A DNA stretch of 18,377 nt from Flavobacteriales bacterium (GTDB lineage: Bacteria > Bacteroidota > Bacteroidia > NORP154): NCBI GenBank assembly GCA_012965625.1, contig DTSC01000039.1, positions 1 to 18,377 of the forward strand, written 5' to 3'. Of this stretch, positions 1 through 8,754 are shown piece by piece; positions within the stretch are counted from its first letter, which is position 1, and every line of letters starts with the position of its first letter. Under the pieces are notes generated by a model. The model worked only from the letters and a program-made list of their open reading frames with translations, was not told the DNA's origin and ran no database searches. Both the position numbers and the translations under genes were made by a program.

Positions 1-2195
1 GTGACTACCTGGAAGGAATAAGGGCAACACCTGATGGTGGCTGTGTAGCAGTTGGATGGACCTACTCAACGGATGACGATGTTACCAACCATCATGGTTG
101 GGTAGACGGTTGGGTGATTAAGGTTGACAGTGCTGGAAACCTGGAATGGGAAAGAGCAATGGGAGGTACCTCGAGGGATTATACCATGTCGGTTGACCTC
201 ACCAATGATGGAAATTATATTATCGGTGGCACCTCTGAGTCTCAAGATGGGGATGTATGGGATAACCATGGATGGTACGACTTCTGGGTAGTAAAAATGG
301 ATACCCTGGGAGACACCTTATGGACCAGGTCATACGGAGGGACTAGAGATGATTTCTTATGGTCCATCAAGCAAACTTGTGATGGTGGCTATATAATCAC
401 AGGATCTTCTGAATCCAACGATGGAGATGTTAGTGGTCACCAGGGCTCCATTGACTCAATAGATGCATGGATTGTCAAAATTGATGAGATTGGCAATATT
501 GATTGGGAACAATCATTTGGAAGTACAAGATTAGATATGTTCTACGCTATTGAAGAAACAAATGATGGTCATTATATTGCCACCGGATATTCTAATGGAA
601 CGGATGGAGACCTGACAAGTAATAATGGCCGTTATGATACCTGGACCATAAAAATGAGAAGCAATCAGGATAAGCCGCAAATATGCGTGGTTACTGTAGA
701 TACTTTTACCTATAGCATGAACGAGATCATCTGGACCAAGCCTTCACCAGCAATGGGAATTGCTAGCTACAACATTTACAGGGATATTATAGGCACCTAT
801 ACCTTTATTGGCAATGTCCCTTTTGATTCCTTAAGCATGTTTCAGGATACAACAAATAATATAAATCCAAATATTACATCATACCGATACAAAATAACAT
901 CGGTTGACTCTTGTGGTAATGAAAGCGATACAAGTGATTTCCATGAGACCATCCATCTTCAAACGAGCATAAACGGTTTAACAATAGACCTGCTTTGGGA
1001 TAATTATGAAGGTTTTGGCTTCACCCTCTATAATATTATGAGGGATTCTACCGTTTTGGAGAATTGGGAGCAAATTGACCAGGTAACCAATAATAACTTT
1101 ACTTATTCGGATATCAACCCACCCCAGACAAATACGCTCAGATATCGCGTGGATGTTAGAATGTCTACGATATGTGTCGCAACTAAGACAAAGAACTATA
1201 ATTCATCCAAATCAAATACATCGGCAATATCTCTTGGCGCACCATTAAGTGCTACAACCTCTACCACAAACGCAACGCAGAGTATCTGTGATGGTACAGC
1301 CACCGTTATTGTAAGTGGGGGCACTCCTCCTTATACTTATCTATGGGACGACCCTATGGCACAGACAAGTATAACCGCTACCGGCCTCTGTCCGGATACT
1401 TTTGCTGTTACTGTTATAGATGCTCTTGGAGGCTCCTTAACCGCTAGTGCAATTGTCATAGAATCAGTAGGGACTCTTTCACTAAATGTTTCCAGTACAT
1501 CTGCAGATTTCGGACTATGCAATGGAACATCAACAGTTGTAGCTAGTGGAGGCACACCTCCTTATTCCTACCTTTGGAATGACCCTATGGCACAGACAAG
1601 TATAACCGCAACCGGCCTCTGTCCGGACACTTTTGTCGTTATAGTTATTGATGCGCTTGGCGACTCCATAAGCGCAAGTGTAATGGTCATTGAATCACCA
1701 GGTCCTCTTTCATTAAGTGTCTCCAGCACAGCTGCAGATTTTGGCATATGTAATGGTACAGCAACAGTTATAACTGCAGGAGGCACACCTCCTTATTCTT
1801 ATCTGTGGGATGCATCTACAGGGTTTCAGGCAACACCAACCGCCGTTGGATTATGCCCAGGCACCTACTCCGTTACAGTGACTGATAGCTTAGGGAATAG
1901 CCAAAGCATAACTGTTACGGTTAATGAACTAACCGGCATTGCTGAAGAACAGGGATTAAACAAGATCCTGATTTACCCAAATCCTGGTTCAGGTATTGTA
2001 GTAATTGAAATTAAAAGTGATAAATATTTTGATAATTTTTTACAGGTATTTGATGTGCTCGGCAAACAGTTAACAGCACAAACGATCAATGCCGATAAAA
2101 CTTCTATAGACCTTTCTGGTGAAGGGCCTGGAATATATATTTTAAAGCTTATGTCAAATGAAAAGGTGGTAATCAGAAAAATTATCATTGAGTAG
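1..2195 (+). CDS. T9SS-exported multidomain surface protein, 5'-truncated
   Basis: The reading frame is open from base 3, so the gene begins left of the window; the GTG at 114 is only an internal valine codon. About 730 residues are visible. In order they are four ~57-60 residue repeats with the pattern DGGYI..G, DGD, W.VK.D..G...W...GG (bases 3-654; propeller-like), two Fn3-like domains (about 681-1240, with SYNIYRD and DSCGNES), three SprB-like repeats (about 1246-1938), and a T9SS type A sorting domain starting at LIYPNPGSG and ending VIRKIIIE. The family is known to be exported by Sec and then T9SS, with the C-terminal domain removed on secretion. No enzymatic motif is visible, so an adhesin or structural surface role is inferred. 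The next gene starts 24 bp downstream on the same strand and shares this protein's whole C-terminal half, so co-transcription is likely. Confidence 0.9.
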   Translation, partial: DYLEGIRATPDGGCVAVGWTYSTDDDVTNHHGWVDGWVIKVDSAGNLEWERAMGGTSRDYTMSVDLTNDGNYIIGGTSESQDGDVWDNHGWYDFWVVKMDTLGDTLWTRSYGGTRDDFLWSIKQTCDGGYIITGSSESNDGDVSGHQGSIDSIDAWIVKIDEIGNIDWEQSFGSTRLDMFYAIEETNDGHYIATGYSNGTDGDLTSNNGRYDTWTIKMRSNQDKPQICVVTVDTFTYSMNEIIWTKPSPAMGIASYNIYRDIIGTYTFIGNVPFDSLSMFQDTTNNINPNITSYRYKITSVDSCGNESDTSDFHETIHLQTSINGLTIDLLWDNYEGFGFTLYNIMRDSTVLENWEQIDQVTNNNFTYSDINPPQTNTLRYRVDVRMSTICVATKTKNYNSSKSNTSAISLGAPLSATTSTTNATQSICDGTATVIVSGGTPPYTYLWDDPMAQTSITATGLCPDTFAVTVIDALGGSLTASAIVIESVGTLSLNVSSTSADFGLCNGTSTVVASGGTPPYSYLWNDPMAQTSITATGLCPDTFVVIVIDALGDSISASVMVIESPGPLSLSVSSTAADFGICNGTATVITAGGTPPYSYLWDASTGFQATPTAVGLCPGTYSVTVTDSLGNSQSITVTVNELTGIAEEQGLNKILIYPNPGSGIVVIEIKSDKYFDNFLQVFDVLGKQLTAQTINADKTSIDLSGEGPGIYILKLMSNEKVVIRKIIIE
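3..654 (+). repeat. Four ~60-residue propeller-like repeats
   Basis: Four degenerate in-frame repeats, the first cut by the window edge, encode units with D-G-(G/N/H)-Y-I, a DGD loop, a W.(V/I)K(V/M/I)D strand and a W....GG(T/S) end. The spacing suits a beta-propeller blade or a delta-60-like repeat. More blades probably lie upstream. Confidence 0.6.
1246..1938 (+). repeat. SprB-like repeat array, 3 units
   Basis: Three ~77-residue units carry the SprB signature (NGTATV, then GGTPPYSYLW, then a T.VTD-like strand). Units 1 and 2 are a recent duplication: bases 1350-1404 and 1581-1635 match except for two silent differences, at an offset of exactly 231 bp. All three units lack the usual entry Cys and exit GC, and instead carry the CDG/CNG plus GLCP cysteine pair. 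Confidence 0.85.
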
Positions 2196-2219
2196 ATTTT
2201 ATTTAATAAAACACAAATT

Positions 2220-5200
2220 ATGAAAACAAGATCAATCTTATCATTAATTATATCAGGATTAATATGGTTTTCTATTACCTGTTTTTCAAATCCAGCATTT
2301 GGTTTATGTATTCTCAATACGACAGCCATTAATGCTACCTGTTTTAATGATAATGATGGCTCAGTAGCTGTAGAGGTGAATACTTGGCCTGGATCATATC
2401 CTTATACATTCCAATGGTTTAATGGTGCTGGAACTACAATTAATCAAGATACAGTTTTAACTGGAACAACGATAATGGATACGGCAACGGGCTTGAGTCC
2501 GGGTACCTATATAATTAAAATAAGTGATGTTACGGGCTTTTCTTGCTCTGATACAATTATTGTAGGTCCTGATGATATTACTTTTTCTTTATATCCATTT
2601 GACGAATCCTGTGGTAATATGTGCGATGGTAGTATAGTTATGTCAACCGCTCCATATGGGGGTTCTCCACCATACACGTATTTATGGTCCAATGGAGCTA
2701 CATCACCAGACATATCAGGCATTTGTGCTGGCATTTATGACCTTACAGTAACAGATAACACTGGTTGTACAAAGGAAAGTTTATCCTATACAATACTTGC
2801 CGATCCTGAAGTCTATGCAACTAGTATCGTTAATGAGTCGTGTGTAGATTCATGTAATGGATCTATAACTCTTTTTGTAAACTCGAATTGGAATAAATAT
2901 TATGATTGGAGTTGGAATAATAACACTTCCAATTCAACGAATCAGAATCTTTCCAATCTCTGCAGTGACACCTATCTGGTTACTGTTACCACCAACCTAG
3001 ATAATCAATGGTGTTATACAGAAACATCCTTTGTTGTTAGCTCAATTAATCCACCTATAAATCCCTCGATTACAGCTAATGATGCTACTTGCGGCAATTC
3101 AAATGGTACCGCAATAGTAACAGTTAATGGAGGCGTACCCCCTTTCTCTTATAGCTGGTCCACCGGTGAAACTACATCTAGTATCTCAGGACTTGTTCCC
3201 GGTCTATATACGGTACAGGTTACAGATGACGCTGGGTGTACAGATACGGATATTGTAACAGTTGGTGGTACCGGAGCACCAACCATTAATGACAGTTCTT
3301 TAAATATTTTACAGAGCAGATGTGATTCGGGTACAGGTAAACTTACTGGTATTACTGTAAGCGGTGGTACGCCACCATATACCTATTTATGGGATGATTT
3401 TGGAGCACAAGCCACACTTGATGCAACTGGCCTTGTTACAGGAGATTATATCCTTATGGTTACAGATTCCTTTGGCTGTAATAATATTGCTGGACCTTTT
3501 AATGTACCAAATTTCCCCTCACCTACTATTTCAATCACAAAGGATGACGAAACTTGCAGCAATGCTGATGGCAAAGCATGTGGAACCGTATTATGGGGAA
3601 CTGCTCCTTATACTTATTCATGGGATGACCCTGGGGCTCAAACTGATTCATGTGCTACAGGACTTATAGCAGACACCTTTATTGTTACAGTATATGATAT
3701 TAATGGATGTTCTGCGTTAGATACAACAATAATAACTGATACCCCAGGTCCTGATTCCCTTTCATTTAACAATATTCCTGTTAAGTGTAATGGAGGCTCT
3801 GATGGTGTAGCCATGACAACTGTATTTGGAGGAACAAGTCCATATACTTACTTATGGAACAATAACTCACCAAATGCAAATATTGGCAATTTATCAGCTG
3901 GAACTTATTCGGTAATCGTAACAGATGCAAATGCATGCACGATTTCAGATAGTGTAATTATCTCCTCCCCTCTTCCATTGACAGCCACTTTTGCCATAAC
4001 AGATCCTACCTGCTTTGGAGATTGTGATGGAAAGATTGAGGCTAATATAGTTGGGGGCATTCCACCATACCTGCTTAACGGACAACCCAATACCATTGCA
4101 AATGGAGTTTGTGCTGGCAATTACCCAACTATTATTAAAGATTCTAATAATTGCACCTTTTATAGCATGGCAATTGTAAATGATCCACTCATGATAGAGC
4201 TTACAATTAATGTAACAGATGCAAGCTGTGGTGAATCTGATGGTAGTGCAGTAATTTCAGGAATATCCAACGGCACTCCACCCTATTTATATCAATGGAC
4301 ATCCGGATCGACAGATTCTATTGCTGATAGCCTGGGAGCAGGAATGTATATGGTAACAATAACAGATTCTTCAGGCTGTGGCAATTTTGGACTAGCTGTG
4401 GTTAGCGATCAAGATGGGCCAAACATCAGTGTCAATTCAGTAAACAACGTTACTTGCCATGGGAATGGAGATGGTGCTATATCTATAGATGTCACTGGTG
4501 GCCTAACACCCTATACCTATTTCTGGTCTAATGGGGCAATGGTGGAGGATATAAACAATTTGACTGCTGGCCCTTATGAAATAACAATTTACGATGCTAA
4601 TGGCTGTACGGCTTCAAAGAGTATTCCCGTTTTTGGCCCGCAACGAATAGAGTTAACAATGGCAAGAGTCTTCCCAAATTGTGGGCAAAATGATGGCATG
4701 GTAGCACTTTCTATCAGCGAAGGAACGCCGCCTTATAGTATTAACTGGTCTACGGGAGACACTACAGATACCATTACAAATTTAACGTGGGGGGTATATC
4801 ATGTTTCTGTAACTGACGATAATGGTTGTGTAAGATATGGAGCAGCACCTTTAGGAGAACAAGGGGGAACATCGGTACAAATAGATTCTGTAATAGACGT
4901 TGCTTGCGGAGGATCTGGGGCAATATCGGTTACTGTTAACGGCGGAACACCTCCCTTCAACTATTCATGGTACAAAGATTCAGTGTTAGTAGATTCTGTG
5001 GAGGATCTTCAAGGGGTTTCAACAGGCACCTATGATCTAATTATTAACGATAGTAATGGTTGTATGGGTGCAGCGAATGCCACCATTTCAGGGATCGGCA
5101 CCAATCCAGAACCCATATGTATCGTTACCGTTGACTCAATTACCGGAACGAATGTTATTGTGTGGGAAAAGAACGATACCACCATAGCCTCCTATAATAT

Positions 5201-6401
5201 TTATAAAGAAAGTACTATGGCAGGTGTCTATTACTTAATAGACAATGTGCCATTTGCATCTCCTGATTCAAGCTTCTATAATGATACGGTTTCAAATCCA
5301 AAGACCCGGGCCTGGAGATATAAGATATCGGTTATTGATTCCTGCGGTAATGAGTCTGATTTTAGTGAGGTACATAAAACAATGCATCTTACCATCAATC
5401 TATCAATAACTCCCAATGAATATAATCTAATCTGGGATCATTACGAAGGAATTGTTGTACCTACCTATGTAATAGAACGTTATCATCCTTCTACTGATTG
5501 GGATAGCCTTGATGCAGTACCTAGTAACTTAACCTCATACATCGATGATGCCAGCTCTTTACCAGACCAGAACAATATATATTACAGGATAAGAGTTTCC
5601 AACCCTTCGGGATGTTATCCAAGTAAAACTAAAAATTACAATTCGTCTAAATCAAATACCTCAGCAATATCTCTTGGCGCAATTTTGAGTGCAACAGCCT
5701 CTTCTACTGATGCAACACAAGGAAATTGTGATGGTACTGCTACAGTTAGTGCCAGTGGGGGTTCAGCGCCCTATACCTATCTTTGGAACGACCCAATGGC
5801 ACAGACGAATATATCTGCTACAGGGCTCTGTCCAGGCACGTTCCTTGTGATTGTTGTAGATGCTTTTGGTGACTCAATAAGTGCAAGTGCTATTGTTCTT
5901 GAAATCAGTGCACTTTCATTGACCGCTAGCAGCACAGATGCGGATTTCGGATCAAGTAATGGAACAGCAACGGTTACAGCAACTGGAGGTACACCGCCCT
6001 ACACTTATCTGTGGGATGCTTCTGCAGGATTTCAGACCACACCAACCGCAGCTGGATTATTTGCAGGCATTTATACTGTAACTGTTACTGAAAGTCTGGG
6101 TAATAATGAAAGCATAAATGTTACGGTTAATGAACTTACGGCAGTAGCTGAAAGACAAGGTCTGGATAACGTTTTAATTTATCCTAATCCGGGATTGGGC
6201 GTATTGGTTATTGAGCTTAAGCAAGCTCAACAGAAATACGGAACATTACAGATATATAATTTAGTTGGGAAGCTGGTAAGGTCGCAAACCATTCATTCAC
6301 AAAAAACATATATTGATCTGTCAAATGAAGGGCCCGGTATATATACCTTAAAGCTTAAGGCATCAGAGAGGATGGTCATTCGGAAAATAATTATTGAGTA
6401 G
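2220..6401 (+). CDS. Giant SprB-repeat T9SS surface protein
   Basis: 1393 residues. The N-terminus is a signal peptide: basic MKTR, then a hydrophobic stretch ending near NPAFG (about residues 1-28). Next come 12 SprB-like repeats (about residues 30-960), two Fn3-like domains (about 965-1155, SYNIYKE and DSCGNES), two more SprB repeats (about 1156-1310) and a T9SS type A sorting domain from LIYPNPGLG (about 1317) to the end. SprB repeats are known from the gliding adhesin SprB and from many T9SS cargo proteins, which places this on the cell surface. No catalytic motif is seen, so adhesion or matrix building is inferred. The ATG follows a short A/T-rich leader without a Shine-Dalgarno sequence, as usual in Bacteroidota. 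It lies 24 bp after the preceding gene, and its last 11 bp overlap the end of the convergent maf gene. Repeat 6 has an unusual extra cysteine pair (KACG and DSCATG). Confidence 0.92.
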   Translation: MKTRSILSLIISGLIWFSITCFSNPAFGLCILNTTAINATCFNDNDGSVAVEVNTWPGSYPYTFQWFNGAGTTINQDTVLTGTTIMDTATGLSPGTYIIKISDVTGFSCSDTIIVGPDDITFSLYPFDESCGNMCDGSIVMSTAPYGGSPPYTYLWSNGATSPDISGICAGIYDLTVTDNTGCTKESLSYTILADPEVYATSIVNESCVDSCNGSITLFVNSNWNKYYDWSWNNNTSNSTNQNLSNLCSDTYLVTVTTNLDNQWCYTETSFVVSSINPPINPSITANDATCGNSNGTAIVTVNGGVPPFSYSWSTGETTSSISGLVPGLYTVQVTDDAGCTDTDIVTVGGTGAPTINDSSLNILQSRCDSGTGKLTGITVSGGTPPYTYLWDDFGAQATLDATGLVTGDYILMVTDSFGCNNIAGPFNVPNFPSPTISITKDDETCSNADGKACGTVLWGTAPYTYSWDDPGAQTDSCATGLIADTFIVTVYDINGCSALDTTIITDTPGPDSLSFNNIPVKCNGGSDGVAMTTVFGGTSPYTYLWNNNSPNANIGNLSAGTYSVIVTDANACTISDSVIISSPLPLTATFAITDPTCFGDCDGKIEANIVGGIPPYLLNGQPNTIANGVCAGNYPTIIKDSNNCTFYSMAIVNDPLMIELTINVTDASCGESDGSAVISGISNGTPPYLYQWTSGSTDSIADSLGAGMYMVTITDSSGCGNFGLAVVSDQDGPNISVNSVNNVTCHGNGDGAISIDVTGGLTPYTYFWSNGAMVEDINNLTAGPYEITIYDANGCTASKSIPVFGPQRIELTMARVFPNCGQNDGMVALSISEGTPPYSINWSTGDTTDTITNLTWGVYHVSVTDDNGCVRYGAAPLGEQGGTSVQIDSVIDVACGGSGAISVTVNGGTPPFNYSWYKDSVLVDSVEDLQGVSTGTYDLIINDSNGCMGAANATISGIGTNPEPICIVTVDSITGTNVIVWEKNDTTIASYNIYKESTMAGVYYLIDNVPFASPDSSFYNDTVSNPKTRAWRYKISVIDSCGNESDFSEVHKTMHLTINLSITPNEYNLIWDHYEGIVVPTYVIERYHPSTDWDSLDAVPSNLTSYIDDASSLPDQNNIYYRIRVSNPSGCYPSKTKNYNSSKSNTSAISLGAILSATASSTDATQGNCDGTATVSASGGSAPYTYLWNDPMAQTNISATGLCPGTFLVIVVDAFGDSISASAIVLEISALSLTASSTDADFGSSNGTATVTATGGTPPYTYLWDASAGFQTTPTAAGLFAGIYTVTVTESLGNNESINVTVNELTAVAERQGLDNVLIYPNPGLGVLVIELKQAQQKYGTLQIYNLVGKLVRSQTIHSQKTYIDLSNEGPGIYTLKLKASERMVIRKIIIE
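2310..5095 (+). repeat. SprB-like repeat array, 12 units
   Basis: Twelve units of ~70-80 residues, each entering with a Cys before a DG/NG turn, passing a GGTPPYTYLW-type strand and leaving with a VTD..GC-type strand. The units are diverged at the DNA level. Unit 8 is shortened and lacks the usual Trp. Units 2, 3 and 8 carry a second cysteine pair. Confidence 0.85.
5690..6135 (+). repeat. SprB-like repeats after the Fn3 pair, 2 units
   Basis: Two units between the Fn3 domains and the sorting domain. They match units 1 and 3 of the neighbouring upstream gene (NDPMAQT.IS and DAS.GFQTTPTA), so they belong to the shared C-terminal cassette. The second unit has lost all the usual cysteines. Confidence 0.8.
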
Positions 6402-7005
6402 CTTCCAATTCCTTTATAAAGGAGGTCAATTTTTCGTCAAGCAATTCTACAGGGAGTCCTATTATATTATAGTAAGAGCCGGCCATCACCGTAATATTTA
6501 AAGGCCCCAAGCTCCGTTCATCTGGATCCAGACAGTCTTGTATACCATAAGCACCAGCCTTATCGATTGGGTTGAATGCCTCAATATAATCCATAAGTAC
6601 CTCATCACTGTGTTCTCCAAACAAGACTGAGCTTGTTTCTGAAAATGTAATTTGCTTAGAGTTGCTCTTTAGGGTAACTCCCGTAATTACCTGGTGTGTT
6701 CTTCCGGATAATTGCTTTAGCATAAAGAATCCCTCCTTCTTGTTTTGCGGTTTACCAAATATCTTATTGTCCAATAGAACAATTGTATCACTTGTAATCA
6801 CAATGGTTTTTTTATTATCCAAGTCATCATAGGCATTTGCTTTCTTCTCACTAAGATAAGCTGCAACTTCAAGGGGGTTTATAGAGTCAGGGTAATCTTC
6901 ACTGACAGAAATCTCTTTTACCTCAAATGGGATATCAAGGCCCTTTAGCAGCTCTTGCCTCCTTGGAGACTTTGAAGCAAGAACGATATGATAATCTTTA
7001 TACAC
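6391..7005 (-). CDS. maf: Maf family nucleoside triphosphate pyrophosphatase
   Basis: 204 residues, the usual length for Maf proteins. Such enzymes hydrolyse non-canonical or excess nucleoside triphosphates to the monophosphate and pyrophosphate in the cytoplasm (house-cleaning; historically linked to septum formation). Visible motifs are SKSPRR at residues 11-16, the conserved Lys in the SEKKA segment (53-56), SDT at 72-74 where ADT is more usual, GKP at 84-86 and DKAGAYGIQ at 148-156. The AYGIQ ending points to the YhdE-like dTTP/UTP pyrophosphatase branch rather than the m7GTP-specific YceF branch (DKAG then SF). The start is GTG: the SPRR motif must be included, and no ATG lies between the upstream stop and the motif. 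It is the last gene of the minus-strand operon, 5 bp after the prenyltransferase gene. Its TAA lies inside the 3' end of the convergent plus-strand gene. Confidence 0.93.
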   Translation of the reverse strand: MYKDYHIVLASKSPRRQELLKGLDIPFEVKEISVSEDYPDSINPLEVAAYLSEKKANAYDDLDNKKTIVITSDTIVLLDNKIFGKPQNKKEGFFMLKQLSGRTHQVITGVTLKSNSKQITFSETSSVLFGEHSDEVLMDYIEAFNPIDKAGAYGIQDCLDPDERSLGPLNITVMAGSYYNIIGLPVELLDEKLTSFIKELEATQ

Positions 7006-7010
7006 AGATC

Positions 7011-7961
7011 TTAAATCAAAAATGGGAGCTGGTATTTCAGCACTAAGGAAAATAAAATTCCGGATATCATAACCAATTTTAAACCCTGGCTAATAAGGTG
7101 ATAATCCTTTCTGGAATTGCCACTGAGAAGCCTTACTGTGAAAAACAGGAGGGGTAACTGAACCAATAATAGAAAATAAAAGAAAGAGATTAGCTCAAAA
7201 TGAAAAATACTTTGAACATAGGCCAATAGCACCAAAGTAACGAGAATCAGGATCACCAAAACTGTTTTCGTATTTCTTATGCCAATAGTAATGGGAAGGG
7301 TTTTACTTCCTACATATAAATCCCCACGGATATCCTCCATGTCTTTAATTATCTCCCTGATAAGGTTAGTTAAAAAACCGAAAACAGAAAATCCTAATAA
7401 AAAGAAGAACATATAGCTGATATGCGTTTTAATCAATGCTCCGCCATCTATATAAGCATCTAATATTAATGGCAATTCATAAACTGCGACAATCAGGGGC
7501 AATAACCCCGTTAACAGGCTGATAAGCACATTTCCAATAAGTGGCTGGTGCTTAAAATGAGTAGAATAGAACCATAGTAAAGTAGCATAACAAATATTAA
7601 TCAAACCTAAATAATAGGACTGAAAATGATAAGAAAGATAAACACCTATCAGGATGCCTATAGCATTTACAACAATATGCATAGCCATTGCCACACGTCT
7701 TTTAATTGTCTTGCCAACAACATTTCTATATCTCTTATTTCTTCTGTCGACCTGTGTGTCAAAATAATCATTAATAATATAGCCACCGGCTCCAATTAAT
7801 ACCAAAGAGAAGACCATGAGACAAAATTCAACATCTGTTATTTGCAAGTCAATGCCACTTAAATGTGCTAGAGGCAAGATCACGCAATAACGAATCAAAT
7901 ACAGTGTAAGGCCAATGATAAATAGATTCTGAACTCTTATCAGCTTAAGAAGATCCATCAT
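7011..7961 (-). CDS. UbiA-family prenyltransferase (GGGP geranylgeranyltransferase-like)
   Basis: 316 residues, strongly hydrophobic, with about eight or nine predicted membrane helices. UbiA enzymes move a polyprenyl chain from its diphosphate to an aromatic or glycerophosphate acceptor in the inner membrane, using two Asp-rich motifs to hold Mg2+-diphosphate. Both motifs are visible: NDYFDTQVD at residues 64-72 and DMEDIRGD at 207-214, followed by GSKTLP. Bacteroidota homologues next to maf are usually annotated as geranylgeranylglycerol-phosphate geranylgeranyltransferase, but the true acceptor is not settled by sequence, and menaquinone- or heme-type UbiA roles are alternatives. The ATG overlaps the upstream DUF2520 stop (ATGA, 4 bp), indicating translational coupling; a second in-frame ATG follows at once. 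The maf start is 5 bp downstream. Confidence 0.85.
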   Translation of the reverse strand: MMDLLKLIRVQNLFIIGLTLYLIRYCVILPLAHLSGIDLQITDVEFCLMVFSLVLIGAGGYIINDYFDTQVDRRNKRYRNVVGKTIKRRVAMAMHIVVNAIGILIGVYLSYHFQSYYLGLINICYATLLWFYSTHFKHQPLIGNVLISLLTGLLPLIVAVYELPLILDAYIDGGALIKTHISYMFFFLLGFSVFGFLTNLIREIIKDMEDIRGDLYVGSKTLPITIGIRNTKTVLVILILVTLVLLAYVQSIFHFELISFFYFLLLVQLPLLFFTVRLLSGNSRKDYHLISQGLKLVMISGILFSLVLKYQLPFLI

Positions 7962-8746
7962 TTATTGTATTTATTAATAATGGCCTCAGAAATAACCTTA
8001 TAAATCTCCTTATATCCTGTATTAGAATTAAGCAATTCCAAGTGTTGTTTCATGACCTTGATGTCATTTCTTTTTGCTGGCCCGGTTTGATTTAAAGATG
8101 GCAAATTTATAGTTGATTTATTTACCGTTTCAATTATTAGTGGGTGAAGCAGCTCAAGCGGAAGCTCATTTATCTTCATTAGATCCTCGGCAATGGAATA
8201 AAGATAGTTGGTAAAATTACAAACGAAAACAGCCCCAAGATGAAGGGCTTTTCTTTGCTTAGAATCTATTGGGTAAGCCTGTCCTACTCCTGCCAACCTT
8301 TCTGAAAGCTCCTTTAAAAGGGTATAATCCTCAGGCTGTTTAGTCTCTATACAGATTGGAAAACCCTTTGTTTTTAAGTCCATTCCTTTAGAAAAAGTTT
8401 GTAAGGGATAAAGAACACCAATCCTATTGGAAATACTGTCAAGCACATCCATCTCAATTGAACCGGAAGTATGGACTACCAAGCCATTTTTAACTTGTAA
8501 ATTCTTCACAAGCTCGGAAATTGAATCATCTTTGATTGCGATGATATATAAATCTGAATTATTATCAAGCTCCTTTACATTTCTTGCTGCCCTTGCTCCT
8601 ACTCTTTTGGCCAAGAGAAAAGCATCATCATAATTTCTGCTATAAACACTATGGATTGCATATCCTAAATTATATAGAGAGCCTGCAAAAAATGTTCCCA
8701 CATTCCCTGCGCCAAGAATAGAGATGGTTTTTATACTTGTGTTCAC
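7958..8746 (-). CDS. Rossmann-like and DUF2520 domain protein
   Basis: 262 residues, the typical length. The N-terminal half is a Rossmann fold with the dinucleotide-binding turn GAGNVG at residues 12-17 after strand TISIL. The C-terminal half is the helical DUF2520 domain, with the characteristic QTGPAKRND segment near residue 220. The fold resembles pyrroline-5-carboxylate and ketopantoate-type reductases, so an NAD(P)-dependent oxidoreductase is likely, but no substrate is known to me. The start is GTG: no ATG or TTG lies between the nearest upstream in-frame stop and this codon, and starting later would cut the Rossmann fold. It starts 8 bp after the response-regulator stop, and its TGA overlaps the prenyltransferase ATG. 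In many Bacteroidota a small HAD phosphatase follows this gene; none is present here. Confidence 0.88.
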   Translation of the reverse strand: MNTSIKTISILGAGNVGTFFAGSLYNLGYAIHSVYSRNYDDAFLLAKRVGARAARNVKELDNNSDLYIIAIKDDSISELVKNLQVKNGLVVHTSGSIEMDVLDSISNRIGVLYPLQTFSKGMDLKTKGFPICIETKQPEDYTLLKELSERLAGVGQAYPIDSKQRKALHLGAVFVCNFTNYLYSIAEDLMKINELPLELLHPLIIETVNKSTINLPSLNQTGPAKRNDIKVMKQHLELLNSNTGYKEIYKVISEAIINKYNK

Positions 8747-8754
8747 AGATCTAT

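Noticed and set aside
114..116. GTG as the start of the first gene
   Set aside because: The same frame is open and motif-rich upstream to base 3, so this is an internal valine codon in a gene that starts outside the window.
6411..6422. Palindrome CCTTTATAAAGG just after the plus-strand stop, as a terminator
   Set aside because: It has no loop and no following T-run, and it is part of the maf coding sequence; chance is enough to explain it.
6418..6426. AAAGGAGGT, a perfect Shine-Dalgarno-like string on the plus strand
   Set aside because: No plus-strand gene follows; it lies within maf coding sequence, and the phylum rarely uses Shine-Dalgarno sites.
7011..7961. UbiA gene as evidence for archaeal-type ether lipids or transfer from archaea
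   Set aside because: The family is widespread in Bacteroidota next to maf, the gene fits its neighbours, and the acceptor cannot be read from the sequence.
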